Position numbers and translations under genes: made by a program | Part shown: piece after piece, positions 8,550 through 18,055 of the stretch | Layout of the letters: each line of letters opens with the position of its first letter | How positions within the stretch are numbered: position 1 is the first letter of the stretch | The notes under the pieces: model-generated | Told to the model about the DNA's origin: nothing | The model's database searches: none | Seen by the model: only the letters and a program-made list of their open reading frames with translations | NCBI GenBank assembly: GCA_963663735.2 | Contig: CAXXHN010000001.1 | Location: 744,001 to 808,000 of the forward strand | Length of the DNA stretch: 64,000 bases | DNA from: G963663735 sp963663735 | GTDB lineage: Bacteria > Acidobacteriota > UBA6911 > RPQK01 > JAPXNP01 | Reading direction: 5' to 3'

Positions 8550-9485
8550 ATGTTAGAAATAATTTCCCCAAACGTTAAACTATGTATTTTTGGATTGTTT
8601 TTATTCCTCATCACAGCAGTCAATCTGGAAGGATCTTCCAAAAAAGTGATTGCTCACAGGGGGGCTTCCGCTTATGCCCCGGAACACACGGTAGCTGCCT
8701 ACAAGCTGGCCCTGCTCCAGGGGGCTGACTACGTTGAACAGGACCTGCAGGTAACCAAAGATGGGATCCTTGTCTGCCGTCATGACAGTACCCTGGAACG
8801 CACAACCAACGTTGCCTCGGTTTTCCCGAACCGCTTCAGCAGGGAGCGCACCGAAAGAAGCACTGACATCCACTGGTACATCAAGGACTTCACTCTCGAA
8901 GAACTGAAGAGTCTGGATGCGGGTTCCTGGTTTGATCGAAAATTTGCAGGTTCGCAGATACTTACCTTTGCCGAAGCTGTCGAAATAGTCCGCGGAAAAG
9001 CCGGGATTTATCCGGAGCTCAAAGACCCTGAGTTTTATTCTAAAAATGGATTCGACATAACCGCGCTGTTCCTGGAAGAGCTGAAACGGCTCGGCCTGGA
9101 AAACCCGGAACAGGACCCATCTACTCCAGTGATAATCCAGTGTTTTTCCAGTGACATATTAAAAAAATTGAAAAAAATGGGTTGCCGACATCCGAAAACG
9201 TTCCTCATCAACCAGGCTGAAAAAAAATGGCTGGAACCCGGCAAACTTAAAGAAATCAGTTCATTCGCTGAAGGTATAGGTCCTGATAAAAATCTCATCT
9301 ACCAAGATCTGTCAGTTGTCAGCAGGGCCAAAGAAGCCGGACTCACCGTAACGCCGTATACTTTCAGGAAAATCTCTTTCCCTGATCAATTCGCAGACGT
9401 CACGGAAGAGATGAGATACATGTTATACACCCTGGGAGTCGATGCCCTGTTTACGGATAATCCGGACTTGTTTCCCAGGGAATAA
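8550..9485 (+). CDS. Glycerophosphodiester phosphodiesterase, exported
   Basis: A 311-residue GDPD-family TIM barrel that hydrolyses glycerophosphodiesters to glycerol 3-phosphate and an alcohol. The catalytic and metal residues are seen in KVIAHRGASAYAPEHT (His-Arg at 36-37), YVEQDLQVT (Glu63, Asp65) and CRHDSTLERT (His78); YPELKDP and the closing DALFTDNPD are also typical. A hydrophobic N-terminus (about residues 10-26) suggests export, like the periplasmic GlpQ type, whose length it matches. The ATG at 8550 has no evident Shine-Dalgarno. It stands alone on the plus strand and converges with rho. GlpQ is a possible name, but no glp neighbours are present. Confidence 0.88.
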   Translation: MLEIISPNVKLCIFGLFLFLITAVNLEGSSKKVIAHRGASAYAPEHTVAAYKLALLQGADYVEQDLQVTKDGILVCRHDSTLERTTNVASVFPNRFSRERTERSTDIHWYIKDFTLEELKSLDAGSWFDRKFAGSQILTFAEAVEIVRGKAGIYPELKDPEFYSKNGFDITALFLEELKRLGLENPEQDPSTPVIIQCFSSDILKKLKKMGCRHPKTFLINQAEKKWLEPGKLKEISSFAEGIGPDKNLIYQDLSVVSRAKEAGLTVTPYTFRKISFPDQFADVTEEMRYMLYTLGVDALFTDNPDLFPRE

Positions 9486-9598
9486 GTGAGAGAATTCATT
9501 CCCGGCGGACAGGTCAAAGCAGGAGGCTCGAAATCAAAAAGGGCTGATTTTTGCCCCGAATTTCCTGCCTTGATAATCTGGTATTCCCTGCAGTTTTT

Positions 9599-11038
9599 CT
9601 ATCCTTTGGACATGGACTTGAAGAACTGTTCATTACTCTTGGTCTTGCGCAGTTTATCCAGGAGCAGTTCCATTGATTCCGTAACCGAAAGGGGATTCAG
9701 AACCTTTCGCAGGACCCAGACCCTCTGCAGGTCAACGGGGCCCAGAAGAAGTTCCTCTTTCCTGGTTCCGGAGCGATTGATATCAATAGCCGGGAAAATC
9801 CTACGGTCAACAAGCCTTCTATCCAGTACCAGTTCCATATTGCCGGTTCCCTTGAATTCTTCAAAAATGACATCATCCAGCCTGCTGCCGGTATCAATCA
9901 GTGCGGTGGCAATTATGGTAAGACTCCCGCCATGTTCGAGGTCACGGGCTGCTCCAAAAAACCTTTTGGGTTTATGAAGCGCATTGGAATCTACCCCTCC
10001 AGAAAGTACTTTTCCGGAAGAGGGAACAACTGTGTTGTAGGCTCGAGCCAGCCGGGTAATGGAATCAAGCAGGATTACAACATCCTTACCATGCTCTACC
10101 AGTCTCTTGGCTTTCTCCAGGACCATTTCAGCCACCTGAACATGGCGCGTGGCTGGTTCATCGAAGGTGGAACTTACCACTTCACCATTAACAGACCTGG
10201 TCATATCTGTTACTTCTTCAGGGCGCTCATCAATCAGAAGGACAATTAAAGTGATTTCAGGATGATTCTTTTCTATGGAATGAGCGATGCTCTGGAGAAT
10301 CATGGTTTTACCGGCCCTGGGTGGAGAAACAATAAGTCCTCTCTGGCCTTTGCCAATTGGAACCATCAGGTCCATTACCCTTCCGGTAAGATTCTCGGCA
10401 GTTGTTTCCAGTTTAATCTTCTCGGATGGGAACAGGGGTGTCAGGTTAGCGAAAAAAGTTCTTTCGCGCGCAACCTCAGGATGTTCAAAATTGATGGCTT
10501 CAACCTTGATGAGGGCAAAATATCTCTCCCCTTCCTTGGGAGGCCTGACCTGACCGGAAACGGTGTCCCCAGTACTCAGGGCAAATTTCCGGATTTGGGA
10601 GGGAGAAACGTAGATGTCATCAGGACCTGGCAGGTAATTGTATTCAGGAGCCCTGAGGAATCCGAAACCATCAGGAAGTGTTTCCAGTACACCTTCGGAA
10701 AATACCAGTCCTGATCTTTCCGTCTGGGCTTTCAGGATTTTGAAAATCAATTCCTGTTTCAGCATTCCGGCTGAACCCTCTATGTCCATGGTTTTCGCGA
10801 TCTTGTTCAGGTTCTGAATACTAATTTCCTTCAGTTCCTGCAGGTTCAGCATATTCTCCTGATCGGCTGGCCTGCTTCCCTCCGAACCCTGGGGGCCCTG
10901 GGGAACCTGGTTTGCGTTCTGGTTATTAATCGGGGATTTGTTTCCGATCGGTTTATTCCCAGACTGTTTGTTTCCAGACGTTTTGCTGTTGTTGTTGCTG
11001 TTGCGTCTCTTAGGTTTGGAAACAGTTCCTTCTACCAT
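9599..11038 (-). CDS. rho: Transcription termination factor Rho with Asn-rich N-terminal extension
   Basis: A 479-residue hexameric RNA-dependent ATPase that releases RNA polymerase. The Rho N-terminal helix region starts near residue 62 (MLNLQELKEISIQNLNKIAK), the cold-shock RNA-binding motif DGFGFLR is near 123, Walker A SPPRAGKT near 238, and the R-loop LLDSITRLARAYN follows. Before the conserved part there are about 60 residues of basic, low-complexity sequence; residues 13-45 hold 11 Asn and 3 Gln. Such N-terminal extensions occur in Rho of several phyla and may affect assembly. GAGGA lies six bases before the ATG. It is the last gene of a minus-strand block after engB (21-base gap). Confidence 0.95.
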   Translation of the reverse strand: MVEGTVSKPKRRNSNNNSKTSGNKQSGNKPIGNKSPINNQNANQVPQGPQGSEGSRPADQENMLNLQELKEISIQNLNKIAKTMDIEGSAGMLKQELIFKILKAQTERSGLVFSEGVLETLPDGFGFLRAPEYNYLPGPDDIYVSPSQIRKFALSTGDTVSGQVRPPKEGERYFALIKVEAINFEHPEVARERTFFANLTPLFPSEKIKLETTAENLTGRVMDLMVPIGKGQRGLIVSPPRAGKTMILQSIAHSIEKNHPEITLIVLLIDERPEEVTDMTRSVNGEVVSSTFDEPATRHVQVAEMVLEKAKRLVEHGKDVVILLDSITRLARAYNTVVPSSGKVLSGGVDSNALHKPKRFFGAARDLEHGGSLTIIATALIDTGSRLDDVIFEEFKGTGNMELVLDRRLVDRRIFPAIDINRSGTRKEELLLGPVDLQRVWVLRKVLNPLSVTESMELLLDKLRKTKSNEQFFKSMSKG

Positions 11039-11059
11039 AATTCGTCCTCTTACTTAAAG

Positions 11060-11629
11060 TTATTGATACTTACTAATTTCTTCCCAAAGTTCATTTTTTC
11101 CTTCTCCGGTTAATGACGAGAAGGGGATTATCCGGGGGACACCTAAATCCTTTTGCAGTTCCTTGATAAGCTTCACCCTTTTTGAACGGGACACCTTATC
11201 TATCTTGGTAGCAACGACTGTAAACGTAATATCATACTGCCGAAGCCAGTCGACCATCATCTTATCCAGAGTTGTTGCCTCGTGTCTTGAGTCGACCAGC
11301 ACAATTGTCATCTTAAGAAAGCTGCACTCCGACAGGAGTTCCTCGATCATCGGCCCCCACTGGACGCGAATCCTCTCTGGAACCCGGGCGTATCCATATC
11401 CAGGGAGATCTATAAACATCCAGGAGTCATCAACCGCAAAAAAATTTATTAGCTGAGTCCGTCCGGGTGTGGAGCTGATTCTGGCCAGTTTACTCTTACC
11501 AATCAAACAATTGATCAGGCTGGATTTGCCGACATTTGACCTACCTGAAAAAGCTATTCCCGGTAAATGAGTGTCCGGATACTGACTTTTTTGAACAGTA
11601 CTTTTTATAAATTGTGCTGTATGACTCAC
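11060..11629 (-). CDS. engB: Ribosome-biogenesis GTPase EngB/YsxC
   Basis: A 189-residue TRAFAC-class GTPase needed for assembly of the large ribosomal subunit. The G motifs are visible in order: G1 FSGRSNVGKSSLIN near residue 27, G2 TPGRTQLINFF near 54, G3 DLPGYGYARVP near 74, G4 ATKIDKVSR near 140, and G5-like FSSLTGEG. The size is typical of the family. The start is GTG at 11629. It lies between lon (148-base gap) and rho (21-base gap) on the same strand; the lon-engB order is found in many bacteria. Confidence 0.93.
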   Translation of the reverse strand: MSHTAQFIKSTVQKSQYPDTHLPGIAFSGRSNVGKSSLINCLIGKSKLARISSTPGRTQLINFFAVDDSWMFIDLPGYGYARVPERIRVQWGPMIEELLSECSFLKMTIVLVDSRHEATTLDKMMVDWLRQYDITFTVVATKIDKVSRSKRVKLIKELQKDLGVPRIIPFSSLTGEGKNELWEEISKYQ

Positions 11630-11777
11630 ATTATAACTTCATTCTTAATCCAACGTCATCTTTTCCAGCTCTTGTGTGATACGAAAACCGGACCCACATT
11701 CCATAATCAACTAATCCAACAGGTGAAAAACTGATCCTATTTCAGATATGTCCATCTAAATCAGGCGTTTTCTCAGG

Positions 11778-14213
11778 TCAATGAATCCCAGGCTGATTTC
11801 CAACAGACCCGGCGGTACCTGTGTCCTCTTTACGTAAATCCGGATCGCCGCCACTGCATGAGGCTTCTTCCGGATAGGTTTCCAGGGCCTCTTGCAGAAC
11901 CTGATCCATATTATCAACAAGAATTATCTTCAAATCCTTTAAAACTTCCGCGGGAAGCTTCCCAAGATCCTTTTCATTTTCAGCCGGAAGGATCACGGAA
12001 GAGAGTCCTGCCCTGTGGGCTGCCAGGATTTTCTCCTTCACTCCTCCAATCGGCAGGACTTTCCCCCTGAGCGTAATTTCCCCGGTCATTGCCACGTCCC
12101 TCCTTACGGGTATCTTAAGGAGAGAAGAGACCATTGCTGTCGCAATGGTGATCCCGGCTGAAGGGCCATCCTTGGGAATAGCCCCCTCCGGCACATGCAC
12201 ATGAATGTCCATGTTTTTCTGCAAATCTTCTTCCAGATCGAAATGGCTCCACCTCGATCTAATCCAGGAAAGGGCGGCTTTTGCGGATTCCTGCATGACC
12301 TCCCCCAGTTTTCCGGTCAGTTCCAGGACACCCTTGCCCTTCATGATAGTGGACTCAGTCATCAGGATTTCTCCACCGACTTCAGTCCAGGCCAGTCCAA
12401 TGACCAAGCCTATTTCATTAGACTCGGAAGTCTGTTTCTGCCTGTATTTTTTTATACCCAGCAATTCATTCACTCTGGCTCTGTTCACAATGAGAGGCTT
12501 ATCCTGCCCGTTGCCGGAAACGACCATGCGAGCCAGCTTCTGCATGATATTCCCTATCTCTCTCTCCATGTTCCGCACGCCTGATTCACGGGTGTAATGG
12601 CGGATAATTTCAATTATCCCGTCCTCTTCCATAACTATGTCTTCTGCGGCCAGGCCTTTCAGTTCCCTTTGTTTTGGTACCAGGTACTGCTTGGCTATAT
12701 TTAACTTTTCATGTTCGGTATAGCCTGAGAGCTCGATAATCTCCATACGGTCCTGCAGAGGCCTCGGAATAGTATGAAGAACGTTGGCTGTACAGACAAA
12801 AAGCACCTCTGATAAGTCAAACTCAGTATCCAGGTAGTGGTCCAGAAAAGAATTGTTATGTTCAGGATCAAGGACTTCCATGAGGGCGGATGCCGGATCC
12901 CCCCGGAAATCAGAACTCATCTTGTCAATTTCATCAAGCAGGAACACCGGATTCCTGGTCCCGGCCCTCTTCATCATCTGGATAATCTGCCCGGGCAATG
13001 ACCCCACATAGGTCCTCCTGTGCCCCCTGATCTCAGCTTCGTCACGGACTCCTCCCAGGGAATGCCTTACAAACTTACGGCCTGTCGCCCTGGCAATTGA
13101 TTTTCCAAGAGAAGTTTTTCCCACTCCCGGCGGGCCGACAAAACAGATAGTGGAACCCTGGCTCACTCCGGATTCAGACTTGCCAAGCAACTGCCTTACC
13201 GCCAGGAACTCCAATATTCTCTCCTTGATTTTCTCAAGGCCGTAATGATCCTCATTGAGGATCTCTTCCGCCCGCGCAAGATCCGCAGTCTCCTCACTAC
13301 GGGATGTCCAGGGGAGGGAAATAAGCCACTCAATGTATGACCTTGAAACCGTTGTCTCAGCACTCATCGGAGGCATTGCCTCCAGACGTCGTATTTCCTG
13401 AAATGCCTTGGAAGAAGCGCTCTCCGGCATACCGGAATTCTCGACCCGGTCCCGAAGCTCCTGGATCTCATTCTTGTCATCCCTGCCCAGTTCCTTGTTA
13501 ATGGCTTTTATCTTTTCGTTGAGATAATACTCACGCTGGGCTTTTTCCATGCCCTTGCGAACCCGGCCCTGGATTGACTTCTCCATATTTATCTTTTCAA
13601 TCTCAATGTCGACAAACTGGATAATCTGGGAGATCCGTTCCACAGGATCTATGATGCCCAGGAGGGTCTGTTTGTCTTCAACACTGACGGGAAGGGTTGC
13701 GGCAATGGTATCAGCCAGCCTTTCGGCATCAGCCTTACGGACTGACTGAAAAACGGTTTCATAGTTGGAATTGGGATTAAGTTTCGAGTATTCCTCAAGT
13801 AACTGATTTAACTGTTTTGTCACCAGGGCCAGCTTCGAGGAAGAAACCCTGACAGGAACTGCGATTTCCACATCCGCTTCCATAAAATCTTCTCGCTCAT
13901 GGAACAGCACTGCCCGGGCCCGCATATTCCCCTCCACCAGTACCCTGATATTTCCGTCAGGGAGCCTTATACTCTGGGCTATGGTGGCGATAGTGCCCAT
14001 CCTGTATATATCCTCTTCCCCGGGATTATCCTGGGAGGCGTCCTTCTGAGTGGCCAGAAAAATCTGTTTATCCCGGCTCAATGCTTCTTCCAAAGCCTTG
14101 ACCGAGGAAGCACGGCCGATAACAAAAGGAACCATCATAAAAGGAAATATGACTACATCCCTGATAGGAACCATAGGGTAGGTTTCAACTTCTTTGTCAG
14201 CTTGTTTTGTCAT
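11778..14213 (-). CDS. lon: ATP-dependent Lon protease
   Basis: An 811-residue cytoplasmic AAA+ serine protease that degrades misfolded and regulatory proteins. The N-terminal substrate-binding domain begins YPMVPIRDVVIFP. Walker A is CFVGPPGVGKTSLGKS around residue 360 and Walker B is NPVFLLDEIDKM. The C-terminal protease domain carries the catalytic serine in PKDGPSAGITIAT and the catalytic lysine in LPIGGVKEKILAAHRAG. A short Gly/Ser/Glu-rich tail follows the protease domain. Length and domain order are standard for LonA. No clear Shine-Dalgarno is seen. It follows clpX on the same strand, placing the main cytoplasmic proteases together. Confidence 0.96.
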   Translation of the reverse strand: MTKQADKEVETYPMVPIRDVVIFPFMMVPFVIGRASSVKALEEALSRDKQIFLATQKDASQDNPGEEDIYRMGTIATIAQSIRLPDGNIRVLVEGNMRARAVLFHEREDFMEADVEIAVPVRVSSSKLALVTKQLNQLLEEYSKLNPNSNYETVFQSVRKADAERLADTIAATLPVSVEDKQTLLGIIDPVERISQIIQFVDIEIEKINMEKSIQGRVRKGMEKAQREYYLNEKIKAINKELGRDDKNEIQELRDRVENSGMPESASSKAFQEIRRLEAMPPMSAETTVSRSYIEWLISLPWTSRSEETADLARAEEILNEDHYGLEKIKERILEFLAVRQLLGKSESGVSQGSTICFVGPPGVGKTSLGKSIARATGRKFVRHSLGGVRDEAEIRGHRRTYVGSLPGQIIQMMKRAGTRNPVFLLDEIDKMSSDFRGDPASALMEVLDPEHNNSFLDHYLDTEFDLSEVLFVCTANVLHTIPRPLQDRMEIIELSGYTEHEKLNIAKQYLVPKQRELKGLAAEDIVMEEDGIIEIIRHYTRESGVRNMEREIGNIMQKLARMVVSGNGQDKPLIVNRARVNELLGIKKYRQKQTSESNEIGLVIGLAWTEVGGEILMTESTIMKGKGVLELTGKLGEVMQESAKAALSWIRSRWSHFDLEEDLQKNMDIHVHVPEGAIPKDGPSAGITIATAMVSSLLKIPVRRDVAMTGEITLRGKVLPIGGVKEKILAAHRAGLSSVILPAENEKDLGKLPAEVLKDLKIILVDNMDQVLQEALETYPEEASCSGGDPDLRKEDTGTAGSVGNQPGIH

Positions 14214-14357
14214 TTTTTATCTATTTGAATATTGAATTCTATGCTGGAAAGAATTGGGGAATAATTTATCGAAAGACAATCTGCAGCCAGCACCATATTT
14301 GATGCGGCATAAAATCCAGATCGCCGTTTTCTACCAGTCAGGCCAAAACAAGTGGTA

Positions 14358-15605
14358 TCAACCCGCAACTTTTGTTTTTAAAACTCTGAATACGAGTTCC
14401 TTATTATCTATCATCTCTCTGGTTATGACAAACTCCTTCACACCATCTGATGAAGGAAGCTCATACATGATATCCAGCATAAGGTCCTCGGTTATCAGGC
14501 GGAGGCCGCGAGCACCGATTTTTCTATCAATAGCCAGTTCTGATATGGCCCTAAGCGCGTCTTCGGTGAATTTAAGGGATACCCCTTCAAATTCAAACAT
14601 TTTCTGATACTGTTTCACCAGCGCATTTTTGGGTTCAGTTAAAATTCTAATCAACGCGTCTGAGTCAAGTTCATGCAGTGAGCAAAGTATCGGGAGACGT
14701 CCGACAAATTCCGGTATCAATCCATATTTGATTAAATCTTCAGGGAGCACCTGTGACAGGGCCTCAGACTCACTCTTTTTGGACCAGAGATTTTCACGCA
14801 CGTCACTGCCGAATCCTATCCCGCTCTTCCCCATCCTTTTCTTAACGATCCGATCAAGACCTACAAAAGCTCCGCCGCAGATAAAAAGGATATTGGTTGT
14901 ATCAACCTGGACAAAATCCTGATGCGGATGTTTTCTTCCTCCCTGGGGAGGCACATTGGCAACGGTACCTTCCAAAATCTTCAGCAGAGCCTGTTGCACA
15001 CCTTCTCCTGATACGTCTCTGGTGATGGAAGGATTCTCATCTTTACGAGAAATCTTATCAATTTCATCGATATAAATAATTCCCTGCATGCAGCTTTCCA
15101 GGTCGCCGTCGGCAGACTGGAGCAGTTTCAGGATGATATTCTCCACATCTTCGCCCACGTAACCAGCTTCGGTCAGGGTTGTGGCGTCAACAAGGGCGAA
15201 AGGTACGGACAGCATCTTGGCGAGAGTCTGAGCCAGAAGAGTTTTTCCTGTCCCGGTTGGGCCTATCAACAGGACATTACTCTTAAAAAGCTCTACGTCC
15301 TGCTTGCGGTTGAGTCCAAGGCGTATTCTCTTATAGTGGTTATAAACCGCAACTGCCAGCTTCCTTTTCGCCTGGTCCTGGCCAATGACGTAGTCATCCA
15401 GGAGAGACTTCAGCTCCGAAGGAATGGGCAGGTGCTTATCATGGGATGATGCTTCGAAAGATACATCATCATGAATGATTTCAGCACATACTTCAATACA
15501 TTCATCACAAATAAATACATTTGGACCTGCAATAAGTTTCTTGACTTCATTCTGCAGTTTATTACAGAACGAACAACGCAGGATATCTTCTGTATCCTTT
15601 TTCAA
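14358..15605 (-). CDS. clpX: ATP-dependent Clp protease ATP-binding subunit ClpX
   Basis: A 415-residue AAA+ unfoldase that feeds substrates to ClpP. The N-terminal zinc-binding domain has four cysteines in CSFCNK (11, 14) and CDECIEVC (33, 36). Walker A is LLIGPTGTGKTLLAQ near 113, Walker B is GIIYIDEIDKI, and the pore loop is within TEAGYVGEDVEN. The sensor-2 motif is GARGLR near the C-terminus. The start is TTG at 15605, supported by AGGAGG five bases upstream. It follows clpP with a 101-base gap and precedes lon. The usual ClpP-docking IGF-type loop is represented by SGIGFGSD. Confidence 0.96.
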   Translation of the reverse strand: MKKDTEDILRCSFCNKLQNEVKKLIAGPNVFICDECIEVCAEIIHDDVSFEASSHDKHLPIPSELKSLLDDYVIGQDQAKRKLAVAVYNHYKRIRLGLNRKQDVELFKSNVLLIGPTGTGKTLLAQTLAKMLSVPFALVDATTLTEAGYVGEDVENIILKLLQSADGDLESCMQGIIYIDEIDKISRKDENPSITRDVSGEGVQQALLKILEGTVANVPPQGGRKHPHQDFVQVDTTNILFICGGAFVGLDRIVKKRMGKSGIGFGSDVRENLWSKKSESEALSQVLPEDLIKYGLIPEFVGRLPILCSLHELDSDALIRILTEPKNALVKQYQKMFEFEGVSLKFTEDALRAISELAIDRKIGARGLRLITEDLMLDIMYELPSSDGVKEFVITREMIDNKELVFRVLKTKVAG

Positions 15606-15706
15606 AGAGACCTCCTGACAATTTTCCCGGTTGATACCCCAGAAAAAGCATGCTGATCTTTATTGGCTTCTATTTCTCTGGAAATCATACCTTTAGCCTC
15701 TGTCCA

Positions 15707-16294
15707 CTATGTATGTTTCTCAATTATCTGATCAATAATACCATATTCCAAAGCCTGCTTTGGCTCCATGATATAGTCTCGCTCAACATCCCGTTCTATC
15801 CTGGACATCTCCTGTCCAGTATGATCTGCAAAAATCTGGTTGGTGATCTCCCTCATCCGGAGAATCTCCTTGGCCTGGATATCAATATCGGTAGCCTGCC
15901 CGGACAATCCAGACATGGCAGGCTGGTGTATCAGGATGCGGCTGTGAGGAAGGGCGAATCGCTTGCCGGCACTGCCTGAAGCCAAAAGGAGTGCCCCCAT
16001 TGAAGCAGCCTGCCCGATGCAGATCGTATTCACATCATTTTTGACAAACTGTATTGTGTCGTAAATAGCCAAGCCGGCTGTGATCGATCCACCTGGTGAA
16101 TTGATATAAAGGTAGATGTCCCTGTCCGGGTCTTCTGCTTCAAGAAAAAGGAGCTGCGCTGTGACCAGGTTGGCTACGCCATCATCAACCGGAGTTCCGA
16201 TAAAAATGATATTGTCCTTCAACAAACGGGAAAAAATATCATAAGCCCTTTCCCCCCGGCCTGTCTGTTCAACTACCATTGGAACTAAAGTCAT
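15707..16294 (-). CDS. clpP: ATP-dependent Clp protease proteolytic subunit ClpP
   Basis: A 195-residue serine peptidase that forms the barrel-shaped chamber of ClpXP. The catalytic triad is visible: Ser98 in GQAASMGALLLASG, His123 in ILIHQPAMSG and Asp173 in ERDVERDYIM. The oxyanion-hole segment YINSPGGSITAG is near 63. Length is normal. AAGGGG lies a few bases before the ATG. The stop of tig lies 11 bases upstream on the same strand, so tig and clpP are probably co-transcribed, as in many bacteria. Confidence 0.96.
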   Translation of the reverse strand: MTLVPMVVEQTGRGERAYDIFSRLLKDNIIFIGTPVDDGVANLVTAQLLFLEAEDPDRDIYLYINSPGGSITAGLAIYDTIQFVKNDVNTICIGQAASMGALLLASGSAGKRFALPHSRILIHQPAMSGLSGQATDIDIQAKEILRMREITNQIFADHTGQEMSRIERDVERDYIMEPKQALEYGIIDQIIEKHT

Positions 16295-16305
16295 ATCTTA
16301 CCCCT

Positions 16306-17613
16306 TTATTTCTTTCCAGAATCAATTTTTGATCCCTCTATTATTGAATCAAAAACCTTTTTTCGCTTAATGTCCTGTTTCAGGCCATCAAGGTTTCCGT
16401 CTTTAATCAAAAGCTGCCTTACCTTTTCCACAGGCTGACTGTAAGTTTCAGCCAGGGTTTCAACCTCTTTATCAACTTCCTCCTTGCTGGCGGTAATTTC
16501 TTCCTTCTCGGCAATCTGCTCCAGGAGGAGAGTGGCCCTGACATCCTTTTCGGCATCAGGCCTCATGCTCTCACGATATGCGGCCCAGTCAATATCAACC
16601 CGTTCCGGGCTGATTCCCTGCGACAGGAGCCTCCCGGCAAAATCCTTCAGCCTGTCATCAATCCTGCTTTCAACAAGTACAGATGGAATCTCAAAATTGC
16701 TGGCTTCAATCAATTGATCAATCACCGCATTCCGGATCTGATTCTCCCTGTCCTTCACACTGCTTTTGATCATCTCAGATTTTAATTCTTCCCTGAATTT
16801 CTCAAGGCTTTCATAGTCTCCCAGGCCTTTCACAAACTCATCATTCAGCGTAGGAAGTTCCGGAGCTTTGATATCAGTCACCTCAATCTTGTAGCTTACT
16901 TTTCGTCCCGCCAACTCCTTGGCTGGATATTCTTTCTCATATTCAACTGTAAAAGCAGCCTCTTCCCCAATATTCAAACCTGTGAGGTTATCTGTAAACT
17001 CTTTAAGGGTTCTCTCATCTCCAATCGTAACGGTCAAGCCCTCCTTGGATATGGCCTCCTGATCGGACTCTTCTCCTTTATCGTCGACATAGGCACCCTT
17101 CATATCAATAACAACTACATCCTTATCCTGGACCGGACGGTCATCCACCGAAGCCAGTTGGGCGTTCGATTCCCTCAGCTCTTCCAATCTCTTATCTACA
17201 TCAGCATCCGTAACCTCGTTTTCAGGCACGGCCAATTTGAGCCCCTTATACTCAGGAAGCTCGATTTCAGGTTTGACTTCGAAAACAGCTTCAAATTTGA
17301 TTGCTTCGCCTTCTTCGCCGCTCAGGTTGTCCAGATCAGGCTGGCCAACCGGTTCCAGTGATCTCTTCTTTATCGCCTGCTCATAGGCATCGGGAACCAG
17401 CTTCTTGTACACTTCGCTTTTCATTTCCTCCTTGAAGCGGCTCTTGATGAGCTGCATGGGAGCTTTTCCCGGGCGAAAACCGGGTATGCTGGCAAATTTC
17501 CTGAATTCATTGGCTGCTTTTGCAAATTCATCTGCGGCGTCCTTCGCAGAGATTTCGATCAAAAGTTTTTTCTTGACAGTGCTGATGTTCTCTAAATTGG
17601 TTTTCAGTTTCAT
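16306..17613 (-). CDS. tig: Trigger factor (ribosome-associated chaperone, peptidyl-prolyl isomerase)
   Basis: A 435-residue chaperone that binds nascent chains at the ribosome exit. The ribosome-docking signature is in the N-terminal domain as PGFRPGKAPMQLIKSRF. An FKBP-type domain follows in the middle (about 150-240; VVIDMKGAYVDDKGE and VEYEKEYPAKELAGRKVSY), and the rest is the helical C-terminal arm region, rich in Glu and Lys. Length is typical. It heads the protein-coding part of the block tig-clpP-clpX-lon-engB-rho. No Shine-Dalgarno is evident before the ATG. Confidence 0.95.
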   Translation of the reverse strand: MKLKTNLENISTVKKKLLIEISAKDAADEFAKAANEFRKFASIPGFRPGKAPMQLIKSRFKEEMKSEVYKKLVPDAYEQAIKKRSLEPVGQPDLDNLSGEEGEAIKFEAVFEVKPEIELPEYKGLKLAVPENEVTDADVDKRLEELRESNAQLASVDDRPVQDKDVVVIDMKGAYVDDKGEESDQEAISKEGLTVTIGDERTLKEFTDNLTGLNIGEEAAFTVEYEKEYPAKELAGRKVSYKIEVTDIKAPELPTLNDEFVKGLGDYESLEKFREELKSEMIKSSVKDRENQIRNAVIDQLIEASNFEIPSVLVESRIDDRLKDFAGRLLSQGISPERVDIDWAAYRESMRPDAEKDVRATLLLEQIAEKEEITASKEEVDKEVETLAETYSQPVEKVRQLLIKDGNLDGLKQDIKRKKVFDSIIEGSKIDSGKK

Positions 17614-17803
17614 TGACTTAATTCTAATAAAAATTGGTTAAATATTCCGGTAATCTTTGTATATTCCAATAGAAAATCCCGAAATATGGCTGATTAATGG
17701 CCGAAGGATGGGTTTTTCAGGCAGTTTTTATAAGTATGCTATTAAAATGGTTCCTGCTCCTGTGCCTGAACGCGCCACCAGCAGAAATTCCGGTGGATTG
17801 TTC

Positions 17804-17879
17804 TGGTGAGCCGCCCAGGACTTGAACCTGGAACCTAGTGATTAAGAGTCACTTGCTCTGCCAGTTGAGCTAGCGGCCC
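17804..17879 (-). tRNA. tRNA-Lys (anticodon CTT)
   Basis: A 76-base cloverleaf on the minus strand with an encoded 3' CCA (17806-17804). The acceptor stem is GGGCCGC with GCGGCTC (one G-T pair), the D stem GCTC/GAGC, the anticodon stem AGTGA/TCACT with loop CTCTTAA giving anticodon CTT, a five-base variable loop, and the T arm CCAGG-TTCAAGT-CCTGG. It reads the lysine codon AAG. It lies upstream of tig on the same strand with a clear promoter of its own. Confidence 0.95.
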
Positions 17880-17902
17880 ACTCTTTTAATTTGGAAACTT
17901 GA

Positions 17903-17931
17903 ATTTTATGGATTCAGAGTGATCTTGTCAA
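17903..17931 (-). promoter_or_regulatory. Promoter of tRNA-Lys
   Basis: On the minus strand, TTGACA (17931-17926) is separated by exactly 17 bases from TAAAAT (17908-17903). The predicted start is about 15-20 bases before the tRNA 5' end. This is the best sigma70-type promoter seen in the window, and transcription may continue into tig. Confidence 0.8.
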
Positions 17932-18055
17932 ACCTGACGACAAATTATTAACATCAGGAAGAAGGATAAGAACTGCATTGCATCAAGCTCTCTGGTACCA
18001 TAATGACGAATAATATAGATGCCGGAATATTTCCCCGGCCCAGGAAACGCCACTA

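Noticed and set aside
9520..9560. AATCA/TGATT stem followed by T-run between GDPD and rho as a terminator
   Set aside because: The stem is only five or six A/T-rich pairs, too weak to call.
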